Shown piece after piece: positions 40,187 to 49,327 of a stretch of 64,000 bases of DNA (position 1 is its first letter; every line of letters starts with the position of its first letter). Both the position numbers and the translations under genes were made by a program. The notes under the pieces were generated by a model. It did not search any database, was not told where the DNA came from, and saw only the letters and a program-made list of their open reading frames with translations. Source of the stretch: Eutreptiella sp. 'Long Island Sound 2002' (taxonomy: Eukaryota > Euglenozoa > Euglenophyceae > Eutreptiales > Eutreptiaceae); assembly GCA_964036045.1 (NCBI GenBank), contig OZ038383.1, positions 68,143,725 to 68,207,724 of the forward strand. The letters run 5' to 3'.

Positions 40187-43100
40187 TCAAAGAGATGACA
40201 CGTTGGACGAGTGTGAGGACGATTGTGAGTTTGTACTCGCGGGGGAGGGGGGGGCTGGTGCGAAGTACCTTGTTATGCGAGGAGAAGGGGCGGAAATGGG
40301 GGCGGAGGCGGCGAGGGGGGGTGCTGGTCTAGGGGGGGGGGGGAGGTTGAACATGTCCCTGATTGTGAGCGGCCGTTTGGGGGGCGGAGGCTCTGGCTGG
40401 GGTTGACTTGCGGTACCGCGTTTCAGTGATAGAGGCCGGACGGGCCTTGGGGGCTGGCGGCCGTGTTTTCGAGTTTTGGTGTGTGCCGCAGGAGATGGGG
40501 GGCGGGGGCGTTTTGGGGGCTTGTGTGCAACTTTGTCCGGGAGGGGGGGGGGAGGGTGGTAGGCGGGGGGGGGGCGTTGTTGGGCGGTGTGCGACGTGCT
40601 GTAGGGCGACCAGGGGCGTCCCCATGAGTTGGGGCCCGTAGGGGGGGTGAGCGGGGCTGGGGGGGGGTGGTCTTTTAGCCATTCCAGCGTGCGGTATAGG
40701 GCGCTGAGGAGCAGGGGAACACGATTCTTCAGGGCGAGTTTTAAGTCGTGACAGTGTGCTGGTTTTCTTCGGCCGGAGGGGGGGGTTGTGAGTTTGGTGT
40801 ACAGCGTCATGGGAACAAGCCCCCGGACGAAATTGCGTCTCTCCCCCACGTGTGTGGTCGCGGACCACCATTGGGACACCACCGTGGTGAAGGGGGGGCG
40901 CCAGCATTGAATGTAGGATTGGACCAGGTGTTCGCACGTTGGGCAGTGTGAGACGAAAGAGATAACATCCATCGGGTGCGGGTCGGGGCAAGCGTGGCAA
41001 TGGCGAGGGCGCAAGTCGTCGTGGAAAGCAAATGGCGCCATGTTGAAATTTCCGGAGGACCATTTGAAAGGGAGGCCTTTGAACCACGAAGTGTGATTGT
41101 AAAAGTGGAAGCTGGACGGTGCGTGGATGTTTTCGTGTTTGTGGCGAGGGAGGAGATGCTTGATTGAGGTTGTAGTCAATTTGTGTATGACTGGGAGGGG
41201 GCCCCTGGATATGCACCCTATCGGGGGGGGGGGAAGGAGGGAGGGGTCCCAGACCATCACGTGGGCGGCCCACTTTGAGTAAGCATCTGAGATTTCATTC
41301 CCCACGAACCCGGCGTGCCCCTTGATCCACCCCCAACCCTGGATCATCCCTGGGCGTAGGGAGGCCTGAATGGACTGGAGAGAGGATTCCCACGTGCCGG
41401 CTGGCGAGCGTGATGGGAGGCCTGGGGGGGTGTTCGGAGAGAGAACAGTGATAACGTGGAGGTTGTCCCCTAGCACGGCGAAGGTGAGGTGCGGGTGAGA
41501 TGCAAGGGCCCACCGTAGGAACATAATAGCGGCCCAGAACTCCGATCCCTCTGATGACTGGTACGGGGACGTTTGGCACAGTACCCATCTGGAGCCATTT
41601 GGAAAAAACAGGGTGGCCGCCGATCCGTAGCCCAAGGCGCCCGCTGAGCCATCCAAGTACACCCATGTCGTGCCGGGGGACGATGCGAGGAGGAGGGCAA
41701 GGGCTGCTTCACAACCCCATTCTTCGAGGTCGTCGGGGTCAAGGGAGTGAGGTTCATCTGGGAGCCGGTACAGCTCGCCATGCAGTGACGAGTCGAGTAG
41801 GACCCCGCCGTATGGCCCGGGGGGGGGGTTGAGGATGTATTCTTGAGGGTGAAGAAGGGGGGGGGTGAGCAGTTCGTGGCGCCCCGCCAGTTGAGGGAGG
41901 ACAGAAATGGCTGGGTTTTGAAAGGTGTATTCTTTCTCGTTGCGGCGGAGACCGGGGTCTTTGATGGTGTGGGTGGTGTCGTCCGAAAACTGGAGTGTGG
42001 CCGATTCTGAGTGCACTTCCGTGACTGTACCTAGGTGGAACCCCAGGTCCTGGGGCGTCCGTTTTAATCTGTTGCCGAACTTGCTGTATTGTGGTGCCGG
42101 CTTGGTGGCTAGGAACCGGACCTGGACTTTTTCTTTTGGGAGGAAAAGGGAGGGGGGGCAGGAGGCCCAGAGGCCGGTGCTGTGGTATCGGAAGCCTATG
42201 GCGTGGCATGCGTCCATGATGGTGTCTTGGATTGGGTTGCGTGTGGTGGAGAGCATTGCTTCGGAAAAAGATTCGTTTGTCGAGGCCGGGCCGTCTCCGT
42301 TGAGGTACCTTATTGCGGTGTTTACCAGGGCCATGCAAATTGAAAAAGTGAAGTGGCGGAGTCCTAAGCCTCCCTGGTGGCGAGGGGTGTAGCGGGCCTT
42401 AGGGGAGACGAGGCGGGAGATCCTGTTGGCTCTGTCCGGGGAGGGGTCATGCGCAACATTTTGCCAGATCATGGCCTGAAGGGCCCCCAACTCGTTCAGG
42501 GCCAGGGGGTGTGCCATGAGGCGGTAGGAAAGAATAGGGATGAGTTGGACGTTCACCAAGAGAATGTATTCCGAAAGGGTGAGCTGGAGGGGTTGGAGGG
42601 TTGTGAAAAATGAGCGTATTTCCGACTTGGCCAATGCCAGTGTTTGTGCCTCATGGTTGGCGGTGAAGATGTATACCCCTAGGTATTTGTAGCAATTGTG
42701 TGGTTGCCCCGTCTTTCGGTTTGTTGTCGACAGGGGGGTGCCCGAGGGGGAGGTGAAGGTTCTGGGGGGAGCTGTTCCCATAGCGTGGATCTCGGTTTTG
42801 CTGAGGTTAAGGTCTAGACCCCACTCCCTGGCGACCGTGTCGAAGAAGTTTAAAACTTGCTGTATGCGGTCCCCATTCTCTGATCGATAGAGGAGGTCGT
42901 CAACAAAGGCGTGGCCCGATTCGTGTGGGGAGGGGGGTGCAGTGACGTGGGACGGCAAGGCGAAGAGGAGCACATTCAGGTAGAGGCAGAAAAGGATTGG
43001 TGACATGGGGCATCCTTGCCGAACGCCTCTGGTTTGCAGGTGTGAGGAGTGGGTTTGACCTGACACCACTGGGAAGTCGCGAGGGGCACGGTACAAGGAT

Positions 43101-45100
43101 TGAATGAGGTTTACAAGGGGCGTAGGAAAGTTCAGGCGGGATAGAACTGTGAAGAGGGTGGTGTGGGGGACGGAGTTAAAAGCCTTATTGAAATCAATGT
43201 AGAGGCTGTAGCTACCGACCGATTCCCGAAACGTGGATAAGAGGTTGAAAATGTGGTCCTGGCATCTGCGGTTCGGAAGCCCGCCGAACTGGGTGGGGTG
43301 TATGATGGAATGTTCAATGGCCGCTGCCAGTAGCTCTCGGTTGGCGTGTGTTGCAATTATTTTGTAAACGCTGTTCAGCAAGGCTATAGGCCTGTAATTT
43401 ACCGGGTTCATCACGTCCCCTTTCTTAAAAAGCAAGATAATGTTGGCTTCGAGCCATTTCTCGGGCAACGGCCGGTGGAGGTAGTAGTTGCATACCTTCC
43501 AAATGAATTGTTGGATAGGGGGGGGGGAGACGTGCAAAGTGTAGTTGTTTGTGAAGTCCCGCCCCCCCGCCTTGTTGGGCTTGGACCTCTTAAGCGTGTT
43601 GCGTAACGATTCCCAGGTAATGTCAGGGAGGAGGCCGTGTTTTGTGGGTTCGGGGCAGGCGGGGGAGTGTGCGAGTAGGCGATCCACTAGAGTGTTCGGC
43701 GGTGCGTATTCGAGGCTGCCCCCCAGGGTGAGGAGTGTAGAAGAGAAAATAGAGCCCACTTCCTTGGGGGTGGAGACGAGCTGTGTGGTGCCCGGGCGCT
43801 TCAGCGTTATTTCACCTCGTTCCACGGGGTTGAGCGCCTCGTTGATGGTGCGTTTGATCCTAGTTTTCCTCACTAGGCACCGATGGATTTTGGTGGTTGC
43901 GGCCTTGTTCACTTTGGTTTCCCACTCCTTGACGAGTTTGTTGAGCGTGTCCATGGAAGCGGGGTAGTTGGGATGGCTGGGGGGGGGCAGGGTTTGCAGG
44001 GACTCTTTGATTTTCTTTACCAGAGCCGAGGAGGTAGGGCGTGACGGCGTGGTGATACTGTGGTAGCTGGTCGCCACTTCCTCCAGCACGACGTCTGTGA
44101 AAAGCTCGATGTCCGCCGAGGACAAGGACTCAAAGCGGGGGAGGGTAGACTCGCACCACCGCGCCAGGGGGGCAAGGGAGTCGTGGTGCTTGGAGCGTTC
44201 CCGCTCCGTCAGTTTTCGGAAAACTTTCCTCTTAGTTGTGGGAGCTTCGGTAAAAGGGTGAGGGGGGACTTGAGAGGTGTACGTGACTGGGTGGTGGTCT
44301 GACGTTTTGTCGTCGGTTTGGATGGTTGCAGAGGTGGGGGCAAAAAATTCCGAGGCCGCCGGGGAGAGCAAAATATGGTCAAGGCGGCTACTGCTTGCCC
44401 TGTACGGGGTGGGGTATCGGGAGAAGGACCGCTCGGTCGGGTGAAAGTGCCGAAAGGTATCGATGAGGCGCGGCGGGTCGCTCGTGATCTGTCTGCGAAG
44501 CCACGGCCATTCGTTGTCCGTTTGGAGGTTCGATCCGTCTAGTTCAGGGCACATTATGCAATTGGTGTCCCCACCGAGGACGTGGTTAGGATACTGATGC
44601 ATGAGTGGCCGTAGGATGTTTTCAATTTTTGAGCGGTGGACGTCCGTGCTTGGGGCGTATACCGAGACCAGCAAGGTGGGCGGGGCCCCCGGGAGAGTGA
44701 GAACGGCTGCCGCCAGCATCCCTTCTGTATCTAGTCGGGGAAGGGGGGTAACGAAGCGGGAGAGCCGGGGGGAACAGACCAAGACGGAACCATGCTCGCC
44801 TCTGGAGTGTTTGTCTTGGCTGATATTCGAAACGATGGTGGCTTTAGTGCCCGAACCGTAGGCGTATACGTGGGGGAGGATGGGGGCGTGATTGATTTCT
44901 TGGAGGAAGAGGATGTCGAAGTCGTTCTTGAGGTGTCGGAGAATTTGGCTGCTCACTATGGGTTTCTTCTGCAAGTTGTGGGATAGAAAACGCAGTTCTG
45001 AAGGGAGGGGTATGGGGGGGCGGTGAGGCCGTTGGTAACCCTTCCGTAGGCGCGTTTTGGATCTCGGGGGGGGCGGGATAGGGGGGGGCTGGGGGGGCAC
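40187..45100 (-). CDS. LINE ORF2: APE endonuclease - reverse transcriptase - RNase H
   Basis: About 1637 residues. The endonuclease (about 35-275) has HNLQ, FLQEIN (E68), GGDTN (177-180), SRLDHILLS and SDHHPV. RT (about 540-780) has NYRPIALLNSVYKI, YIDFNKAFNSVP, RQGCPMSPILF and catalytic FVDD (732-735). RNase H (about 1145-1280) has YLDGSAG (D1150), E1187, GDN (D1212) and IKGHAGFVGNEISD. A CHAC...SHCPTC Cys/His motif lies about 1390. The Pro-rich C-terminus contains TIRDMF and RITRYF, which resemble degenerate PCNA-binding boxes. There is no ATG before residue 128, already past the endonuclease glutamate; the frame is open upstream to a TGA at 45235-45233, so translation must begin at a non-AUG codon or by coupling to ORF1. 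It cuts target DNA and copies the LINE RNA. Confidence 0.95.
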   Translation of the reverse strand: MPPQPPPIPPPPRSKTRLRKGYQRPHRPPIPLPSELRFLSHNLQKKPIVSSQILRHLKNDFDILFLQEINHAPILPHVYAYGSGTKATIVSNISQDKHSRGEHGSVLVCSPRLSRFVTPLPRLDTEGMLAAAVLTLPGAPPTLLVSVYAPSTDVHRSKIENILRPLMHQYPNHVLGGDTNCIMCPELDGSNLQTDNEWPWLRRQITSDPPRLIDTFRHFHPTERSFSRYPTPYRASSSRLDHILLSPAASEFFAPTSATIQTDDKTSDHHPVTYTSQVPPHPFTEAPTTKRKVFRKLTERERSKHHDSLAPLARWCESTLPRFESLSSADIELFTDVVLEEVATSYHSITTPSRPTSSALVKKIKESLQTLPPPSHPNYPASMDTLNKLVKEWETKVNKAATTKIHRCLVRKTRIKRTINEALNPVERGEITLKRPGTTQLVSTPKEVGSIFSSTLLTLGGSLEYAPPNTLVDRLLAHSPACPEPTKHGLLPDITWESLRNTLKRSKPNKAGGRDFTNNYTLHVSPPPIQQFIWKVCNYYLHRPLPEKWLEANIILLFKKGDVMNPVNYRPIALLNSVYKIIATHANRELLAAAIEHSIIHPTQFGGLPNRRCQDHIFNLLSTFRESVGSYSLYIDFNKAFNSVPHTTLFTVLSRLNFPTPLVNLIQSLYRAPRDFPVVSGQTHSSHLQTRGVRQGCPMSPILFCLYLNVLLFALPSHVTAPPSPHESGHAFVDDLLYRSENGDRIQQVLNFFDTVAREWGLDLNLSKTEIHAMGTAPPRTFTSPSGTPLSTTNRKTGQPHNCYKYLGVYIFTANHEAQTLALAKSEIRSFFTTLQPLQLTLSEYILLVNVQLIPILSYRLMAHPLALNELGALQAMIWQNVAHDPSPDRANRISRLVSPKARYTPRHQGGLGLRHFTFSICMALVNTAIRYLNGDGPASTNESFSEAMLSTTRNPIQDTIMDACHAIGFRYHSTGLWASCPPSLFLPKEKVQVRFLATKPAPQYSKFGNRLKRTPQDLGFHLGTVTEVHSESATLQFSDDTTHTIKDPGLRRNEKEYTFQNPAISVLPQLAGRHELLTPPLLHPQEYILNPPPGPYGGVLLDSSLHGELYRLPDEPHSLDPDDLEEWGCEAALALLLASSPGTTWVYLDGSAGALGYGSAATLFFPNGSRWVLCQTSPYQSSEGSEFWAAIMFLRWALASHPHLTFAVLGDNLHVITVLSPNTPPGLPSRSPAGTWESSLQSIQASLRPGMIQGWGWIKGHAGFVGNEISDAYSKWAAHVMVWDPSLLPPPPIGCISRGPLPVIHKLTTTSIKHLLPRHKHENIHAPSSFHFYNHTSWFKGLPFKWSSGNFNMAPFAFHDDLRPRHCHACPDPHPMDVISFVSHCPTCEHLVQSYIQCWRPPFTTVVSQWWSATTHVGERRNFVRGLVPMTLYTKLTTPPSGRRKPAHCHDLKLALKNRVPLLLSALYRTLEWLKDHPPPAPLTPPTGPNSWGRPWSPYSTSHTAQQRPPPAYHPPPPLPDKVAHKPPKRPRPPSPAAHTKTRKHGRQPPRPVRPLSLKRGTASQPQPEPPPPKRPLTIRDMFNLPPPPRPAPPLAASAPISAPSPRITRYFAPAPPSPASTNSQSSSHSSNVSSL

Positions 45101-45317
45101 TGGGGAGCCGGGCTGGCTGGGCTGGCTAAGGCAAAGAAAGTGCTGAATTTGGTCGGCCGGTATCCCGGCCGAGGTGAGCTCGTCGTCTAGCCCCTTGCCT
45201 GTGATGGTGGAAGCCGTGACTGGGCCGGTGGTTCACTGAATCTTGGCCCTTTTGTGTTCAGGTAGAGGGGGCTGGACAGTGCAGGGGGCGGGTACCCGGC
45301 CCTCTGGCTTTCGTGGG

Positions 45318-48029
45318 TTAGCTTGCCTGTGGTATGTGTCGGAGGATTAGAGCGAGGCGAGGGACGGTACGAGGGACGGTTAGCCCAAACACTTCGTCTT
45401 CTCTCCGTCGAGGTATACCGTGGTGCCACTCATGGCGTGCGGCCCCCGTGAGGACCAGGAGAGAGCGGGCAAACAGGCGGATGCGAAAGGAGTCCCCGTT
45501 GGAGGGGTTCTTAAAGAACATTGTGGTGTCCGATTGGGAACCAAAAATGGACACTGGGTCGCCTAGCAAGGGGTCGTCCCCGTGGTAGCCGATGCCCTCT
45601 CCCGGGAGATACATTGTGCCCGTGATTTGGTTGGGAGGAGGGTGTGAGAGGCCTAGCCGCTCCAGCGCGGCATTGTAGGTTTGGAGGATGGAGGAAAACT
45701 CTTCCGGGATGGGGGACGTGGCGGCGACTTTGCTCGGGCCGAGGTATGCGTGGCCGAAGTGTTGGACTGAGCGCCCGTGGTACTTCTCCCACGTGTTGTC
45801 GTGGAGAATCTTTTTTACCGTTTCCTCTTGGCTTTCGGAGAATACGTCGCGGACGTAATAAAAACCAGCGGGGAGGCGGGGGTCGATTTGAATATCCGAG
45901 GCGGGGGTGGGGGCACCGTGGTCGGGGGGTAGGAGGGTGGTCGCCTCGCCTCCTAGTGGAGCAAGCAGCGGGACGCTGGTCTCGGACATCTCTTCGATGC
46001 GGCTTGGTCCCGGCGTTGGCGTAGCGGCGCCGGCGTCCTCCGGTGCCGCGTTCCACTCGCTGATGCGCTCAGTCAGCCCCGTAGCGGGCCTTTCTCGAAG
46101 GGCGGTGACAAGTTGGGACACGAAGGCCGTGGACCCCAAGGCGGCTCCCGCTTGGAGGCGCTGCACTATGGGTTGCTCGTGCTCGGCCACATCCGGGTCT
46201 TGAGCGGGGAGGATCTTCTCGAGGGCGATGAGGTTGCGGTGTAGTGGGGCAAAGGCAGCGTCTCCATATTTGAAGTCATGCGCTAGCAGCGCGGATTCCC
46301 CCTTTTCGTAGACCACGAGGTAGGCTTGTTGGTGTTCGTAGGGAGGCCGCGTGGGCTCGAACGACACGTACGGGCCAAGAAACCCCGCTTGGGCCCGCAA
46401 GTCGAGAGCGTGCGCCGATCTTGGGGCCACTAGGAGCACGGCGGTCTTCGGGGCCTTAGATGAGTCGTATGAGGGCGGGGCCGGCGTCGCGTGGGCTCGC
46501 TCGGGGGCGCCCGAAGGCGCGGACCTCGCGTTGCCGTCGGATCGTGACGAGAACCGCACTAATTGCCCATCTATGCCATGAAAGAGGACAATGCCGCATG
46601 AGTGGAAGAAGCGGATAGCTAACGTTTGGACACCGGTCTTCATGACGTCGCACGGCGCGTGAGTGGTGTCAATCGCCACGACCAAGGAATCTTTAGACCG
46701 GAACATCGCTCCTAGGGGCGGTGAGGCGCCCCGTCCACCGGGCAGGTTGGCGATCATCATGGCGAGCATTTCCGGAGCTTGTAGGTCTTTGTTTCTTTCC
46801 TTTCGGTCCCTAGCGATCACGGCTCGATACACTTCGGTAGTCGGCAAAGCGTGCATGTCCATTGCAAGGAGTTCTCCGGTGAGGAATTGGGCGCACTCTC
46901 GGACCTTAAACATGAGCTCGTCGGCAAAGCGAGATGGGAGTTCCCAATCAAACCGGTAGTAGGCCCAATGCGGGCTCTCGGAAGGGACTATGTGGCCAAA
47001 CGGGTAGTAGGCATTTTTGGTGTTCACCGATACGTTTGCTAGCGCGGGGACAAACATTTCGTTCATTAACTTCATGAAAGCACGGGCGTCTCCAATTTTG
47101 CGTTGCCTTGGTTTAGTTTTATCTCTCTCTCCCGGCGGCGAAGGCTCAATGTGATCAAGGAATTCTATGCTCACCTCAAAACGTAGTGTTTTGTGCAACC
47201 GGAGGTCTCGCACCGTTGGATGGGCGTGCTTGGCGGCGAAGCGGAAAGGTTCAAACTTAAAATTGATGTCTTCATATCGGCACCCGTCAAAGGAAGAGGT
47301 GTTTAGGAGCAAGGCAACATACGGCATCGTTTGATGGCCGCTCGTGCGGAACTCGTAGGAGTCTTTGCCGTCCCTTTTGACCTTGTAGGCGTCCCGGAGT
47401 TGCGCCCCGTGCATACATATCACGCTAGAAATGTACGGAAGAAGAGGAAAAAGGGCGGAAGTTGAGCCTAGCATGCGAAAGGTGGCGGCAACCACTTGAG
47501 CGTCCCACGCCGGAATAACGAACCATCCTTTGAGGTCCTTGTTCTCTTCTTTGGCTTTATCTAGCACGGTTCTTAATTGTTTAGCCCACGGGGTGGCGGT
47601 GGGTGGAGACTCCTTGGCTTCGGCTTGGGAATAGTCCAACTCATACGGCTTTAGGTAGAAACGCTTGTGCTTGAACAAAAGCTTTTCGAGCTCGTTGTAG
47701 TTATTGTGCGCAACGGAAGAGACCCTACCTCGATCTAGAATTTCCGTGGAGTTGCTCCCAACGAAGGCGGATTGAATATCGGTGCCTTCCACATCCAGGT
47801 AAAACTCGGAGTAGTCTTGTAGTCGGCGGTAGACTTCGGGAACGAAAATGCGTTGGCGTGTGTCAAATATTTTGCCTTCAATGGCTTCAAGTTGGCGTGA
47901 CGGAAAGCGTGTTTGCAACGGCGAATTTGAGGCTTGGTGTTTTTGAAAGAGGTGTGACGGAGAATAATTGAATAGCGTTGAAAGGCCATCATCGGCGGCT
48001 TTGGAGCTTCCAAATAGGGTGAAATTCAT
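45318..48029 (-). CDS. LINE ORF1 with C-terminal AlkB-like 2OG-Fe(II) dioxygenase domain
   Basis: 903 residues from the first ATG at 48029; the frame is open upstream into the 5' UTR and TSD but without ATG. The last ~190 residues look like an AlkB-family oxygenase: GTMYLPGEGIGYHGDD gives the HxD iron ligands (H codon 45582-45584, D codon 45576-45578), EWHHGI (around 45421) the distal histidine, and RLALILR the RxxxxxR signature for 2-oxoglutarate and substrate. AlkB enzymes remove methyl groups from RNA or DNA bases; some plant RNA viruses carry one. The first ~650 residues are not recognised: no RRM, zinc knuckle or esterase is visible. It lies inside the LINE TSDs and ahead of ORF2, so it is the element's ORF1 and not a host gene. 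Oxidative demethylation of the element's RNA is inferred. Confidence 0.85.
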   Translation of the reverse strand: MNFTLFGSSKAADDGLSTLFNYSPSHLFQKHQASNSPLQTRFPSRQLEAIEGKIFDTRQRIFVPEVYRRLQDYSEFYLDVEGTDIQSAFVGSNSTEILDRGRVSSVAHNNYNELEKLLFKHKRFYLKPYELDYSQAEAKESPPTATPWAKQLRTVLDKAKEENKDLKGWFVIPAWDAQVVAATFRMLGSTSALFPLLPYISSVICMHGAQLRDAYKVKRDGKDSYEFRTSGHQTMPYVALLLNTSSFDGCRYEDINFKFEPFRFAAKHAHPTVRDLRLHKTLRFEVSIEFLDHIEPSPPGERDKTKPRQRKIGDARAFMKLMNEMFVPALANVSVNTKNAYYPFGHIVPSESPHWAYYRFDWELPSRFADELMFKVRECAQFLTGELLAMDMHALPTTEVYRAVIARDRKERNKDLQAPEMLAMMIANLPGGRGASPPLGAMFRSKDSLVVAIDTTHAPCDVMKTGVQTLAIRFFHSCGIVLFHGIDGQLVRFSSRSDGNARSAPSGAPERAHATPAPPSYDSSKAPKTAVLLVAPRSAHALDLRAQAGFLGPYVSFEPTRPPYEHQQAYLVVYEKGESALLAHDFKYGDAAFAPLHRNLIALEKILPAQDPDVAEHEQPIVQRLQAGAALGSTAFVSQLVTALRERPATGLTERISEWNAAPEDAGAATPTPGPSRIEEMSETSVPLLAPLGGEATTLLPPDHGAPTPASDIQIDPRLPAGFYYVRDVFSESQEETVKKILHDNTWEKYHGRSVQHFGHAYLGPSKVAATSPIPEEFSSILQTYNAALERLGLSHPPPNQITGTMYLPGEGIGYHGDDPLLGDPVSIFGSQSDTTMFFKNPSNGDSFRIRLFARSLLVLTGAARHEWHHGIPRRREDEVFGLTVPRTVPRLALILRHIPQAS

Positions 48030-48252
48030 GGTGTTTTCGGGATGAACGAAAAGGTGGCTTGGCGTCAATTGAAAGATTGCGAGCGTGGATTTGAACTCGG
48101 GAATTGAGATGATGATTTGAAAACTGCGGGAAAGGCTCCAGAACTTGAACAGCCCAGGATTTTCTCCAATCACCGAATAGCCTGGACTACTGGTGGATCC
48201 ATCAACAAAATGCTGAGGGTCAATCGAAAAAAAATAGACACTCAGAAAGTGC

Positions 48253-48269
48253 AACAAGCACCGGGTGCC
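48253..48269. repeat. Right 17-bp TSD of the LINE
   Basis: Exact copy of 39778-39794; L0 pol resumes directly after it. Confidence 0.95.
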
Positions 48270-48481
48270 TGCTACCTACCAAGAGGGGGACCGGGTGCTG
48301 GTGCACCACAGCCGACTACCAGCCTGGCCACGCTCTACCAGCGATGACCCCTACTTCGGGCCCTACAAGATTCTATCTGTGGATGGACAACGTATCACAG
48401 TGCGCTGTTCTCCCCGTCTAGGGGGGACCCTGGTGTGCGCTGCTCAACACCTGAAGCGCTACTATGATCCTCAAGACCTAT
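48270..48481 (+). pseudogene. pol: L0 pol fragment: integrase C-terminal region
   Basis: Reads, with the TSD, KHRVPATYQEGDRVLVHHSR, SDDPYFGPYKILSVDGQRI, TVRCSPRLGGTLVCAAQHL and RYYDPQDL, matching family-1 Pol residues about 1403-1476 (GPY/F-type module). The frame is open. It ends in CTAT, the TSD of the next element. Confidence 0.9.
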
Positions 48482-48833
48482 TGAAGCGTTTTCGTGACCC
48501 TCCTGCAAAGCACCGCAATTTCTGCAAGAATCAAACATTTCGTGAGTCGGTTTAAGTTGCTTAAACTGTTCTAAGGCGTTAGCCACAGGCCTTCGAATCT
48601 ACATAGATGCCTGTGAAAACGCGGAAAAACAGTGAAATCTCACGTATAATTACAAAATGGGGCACAACAGCATAAATTTATTATAAAAAACTGCTATTTT
48701 AATATAAAAATCGGCAATTCTAGCTATTGCTCTGTCGCTTTCGTAATCCCATTTTACGTCATGCATTGCGCTGTTCAGCGCACGTGCAAGCCACAGCGGG
48801 TAGCGGTAGGGAGACCCTGCCGCTACCGCTTCA
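48482..48833 (-). repeat. 3' LTR of the small LTR element (352 bp)
   Basis: Differs from 50320-50671 at only a few positions. It starts and ends with a perfect 7-bp inverted repeat (TGAAGCG/CGCTTCA). Confidence 0.95.
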
Positions 48834-48844
48834 CCCCCCTTCTT
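48834..48844 (-). other. Polypurine tract of the small LTR element
   Basis: AAGAAGGGGGG on the minus strand directly before the 3' LTR; similar to the family-2 tract at 23528-23538. Confidence 0.75.
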
Positions 48845-49327
48845 AAAGGTTTGTTTATCCTCCAAGAGGAAAAACAAACCCCAGAGGTAGCCTTTTCCTA
48901 GGTGTCCGGTGGGGAGCACCAATACTACCCTCAGGCAAAAACCTGCTTTGCCACTCTAGGAAAATAAAAAGAAAAAGGCCTTGGGTGGCCTGCCCCGTTT
49001 GTTTCGAAAACCTGAAAAAGTTTTCAGTTTCCCGAAAACCTCCATGCTTTCAAAAACCAAACAACAGGACAGGCATGCACACAGCACTACAACTCAGCAT
49101 CAAATCAACGTTGCTGTGTCAGTTCGTGCCTTACCCAGGCACCGTGCACTGTACTGTACAAGTGCGGGTGCGTGTGCCAGGGGCTGATCCGCCCCATATA
49201 TACATGGGTTTTAAGACCCACATATGTACCCGGTTGGTGGAGCCTGACAAGACTGGGCTCTCACCACGGCAAGTCTGACAAGACTGGACCTGCCCACAGG
49301 TGCTCCAGGAAAGGGAATTTTAAATTA

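Larger units (their letters stand above)
39795..48252 (-). mobile_element. Full-length two-ORF LINE with AlkB-like ORF1
   Basis: 8458 bp between exact 17-bp TSDs, minus strand, ending in an A8 tail (T8 at 39795-39802 on the plus strand). Order is 5' UTR (48252-48030), ORF1 (48029-45318), a short gap, ORF2 (APE endonuclease, RT, RNase H; to 40187), 3' UTR (about 40186-39803). Both ORFs are open and the catalytic residues checked are present, so it may be competent. RNase H and the C-terminal Cys/His motif point to the I/Tad/plant-L1 group of LINEs; the exact clade cannot be set by eye. Confidence 0.92.

Noticed and set aside
45318-48029. AlkB-like gene as an independent host gene
   Set aside because: It lies within the exact 17-bp TSDs of the LINE, in the same orientation and directly ahead of ORF2, so it belongs to the element.
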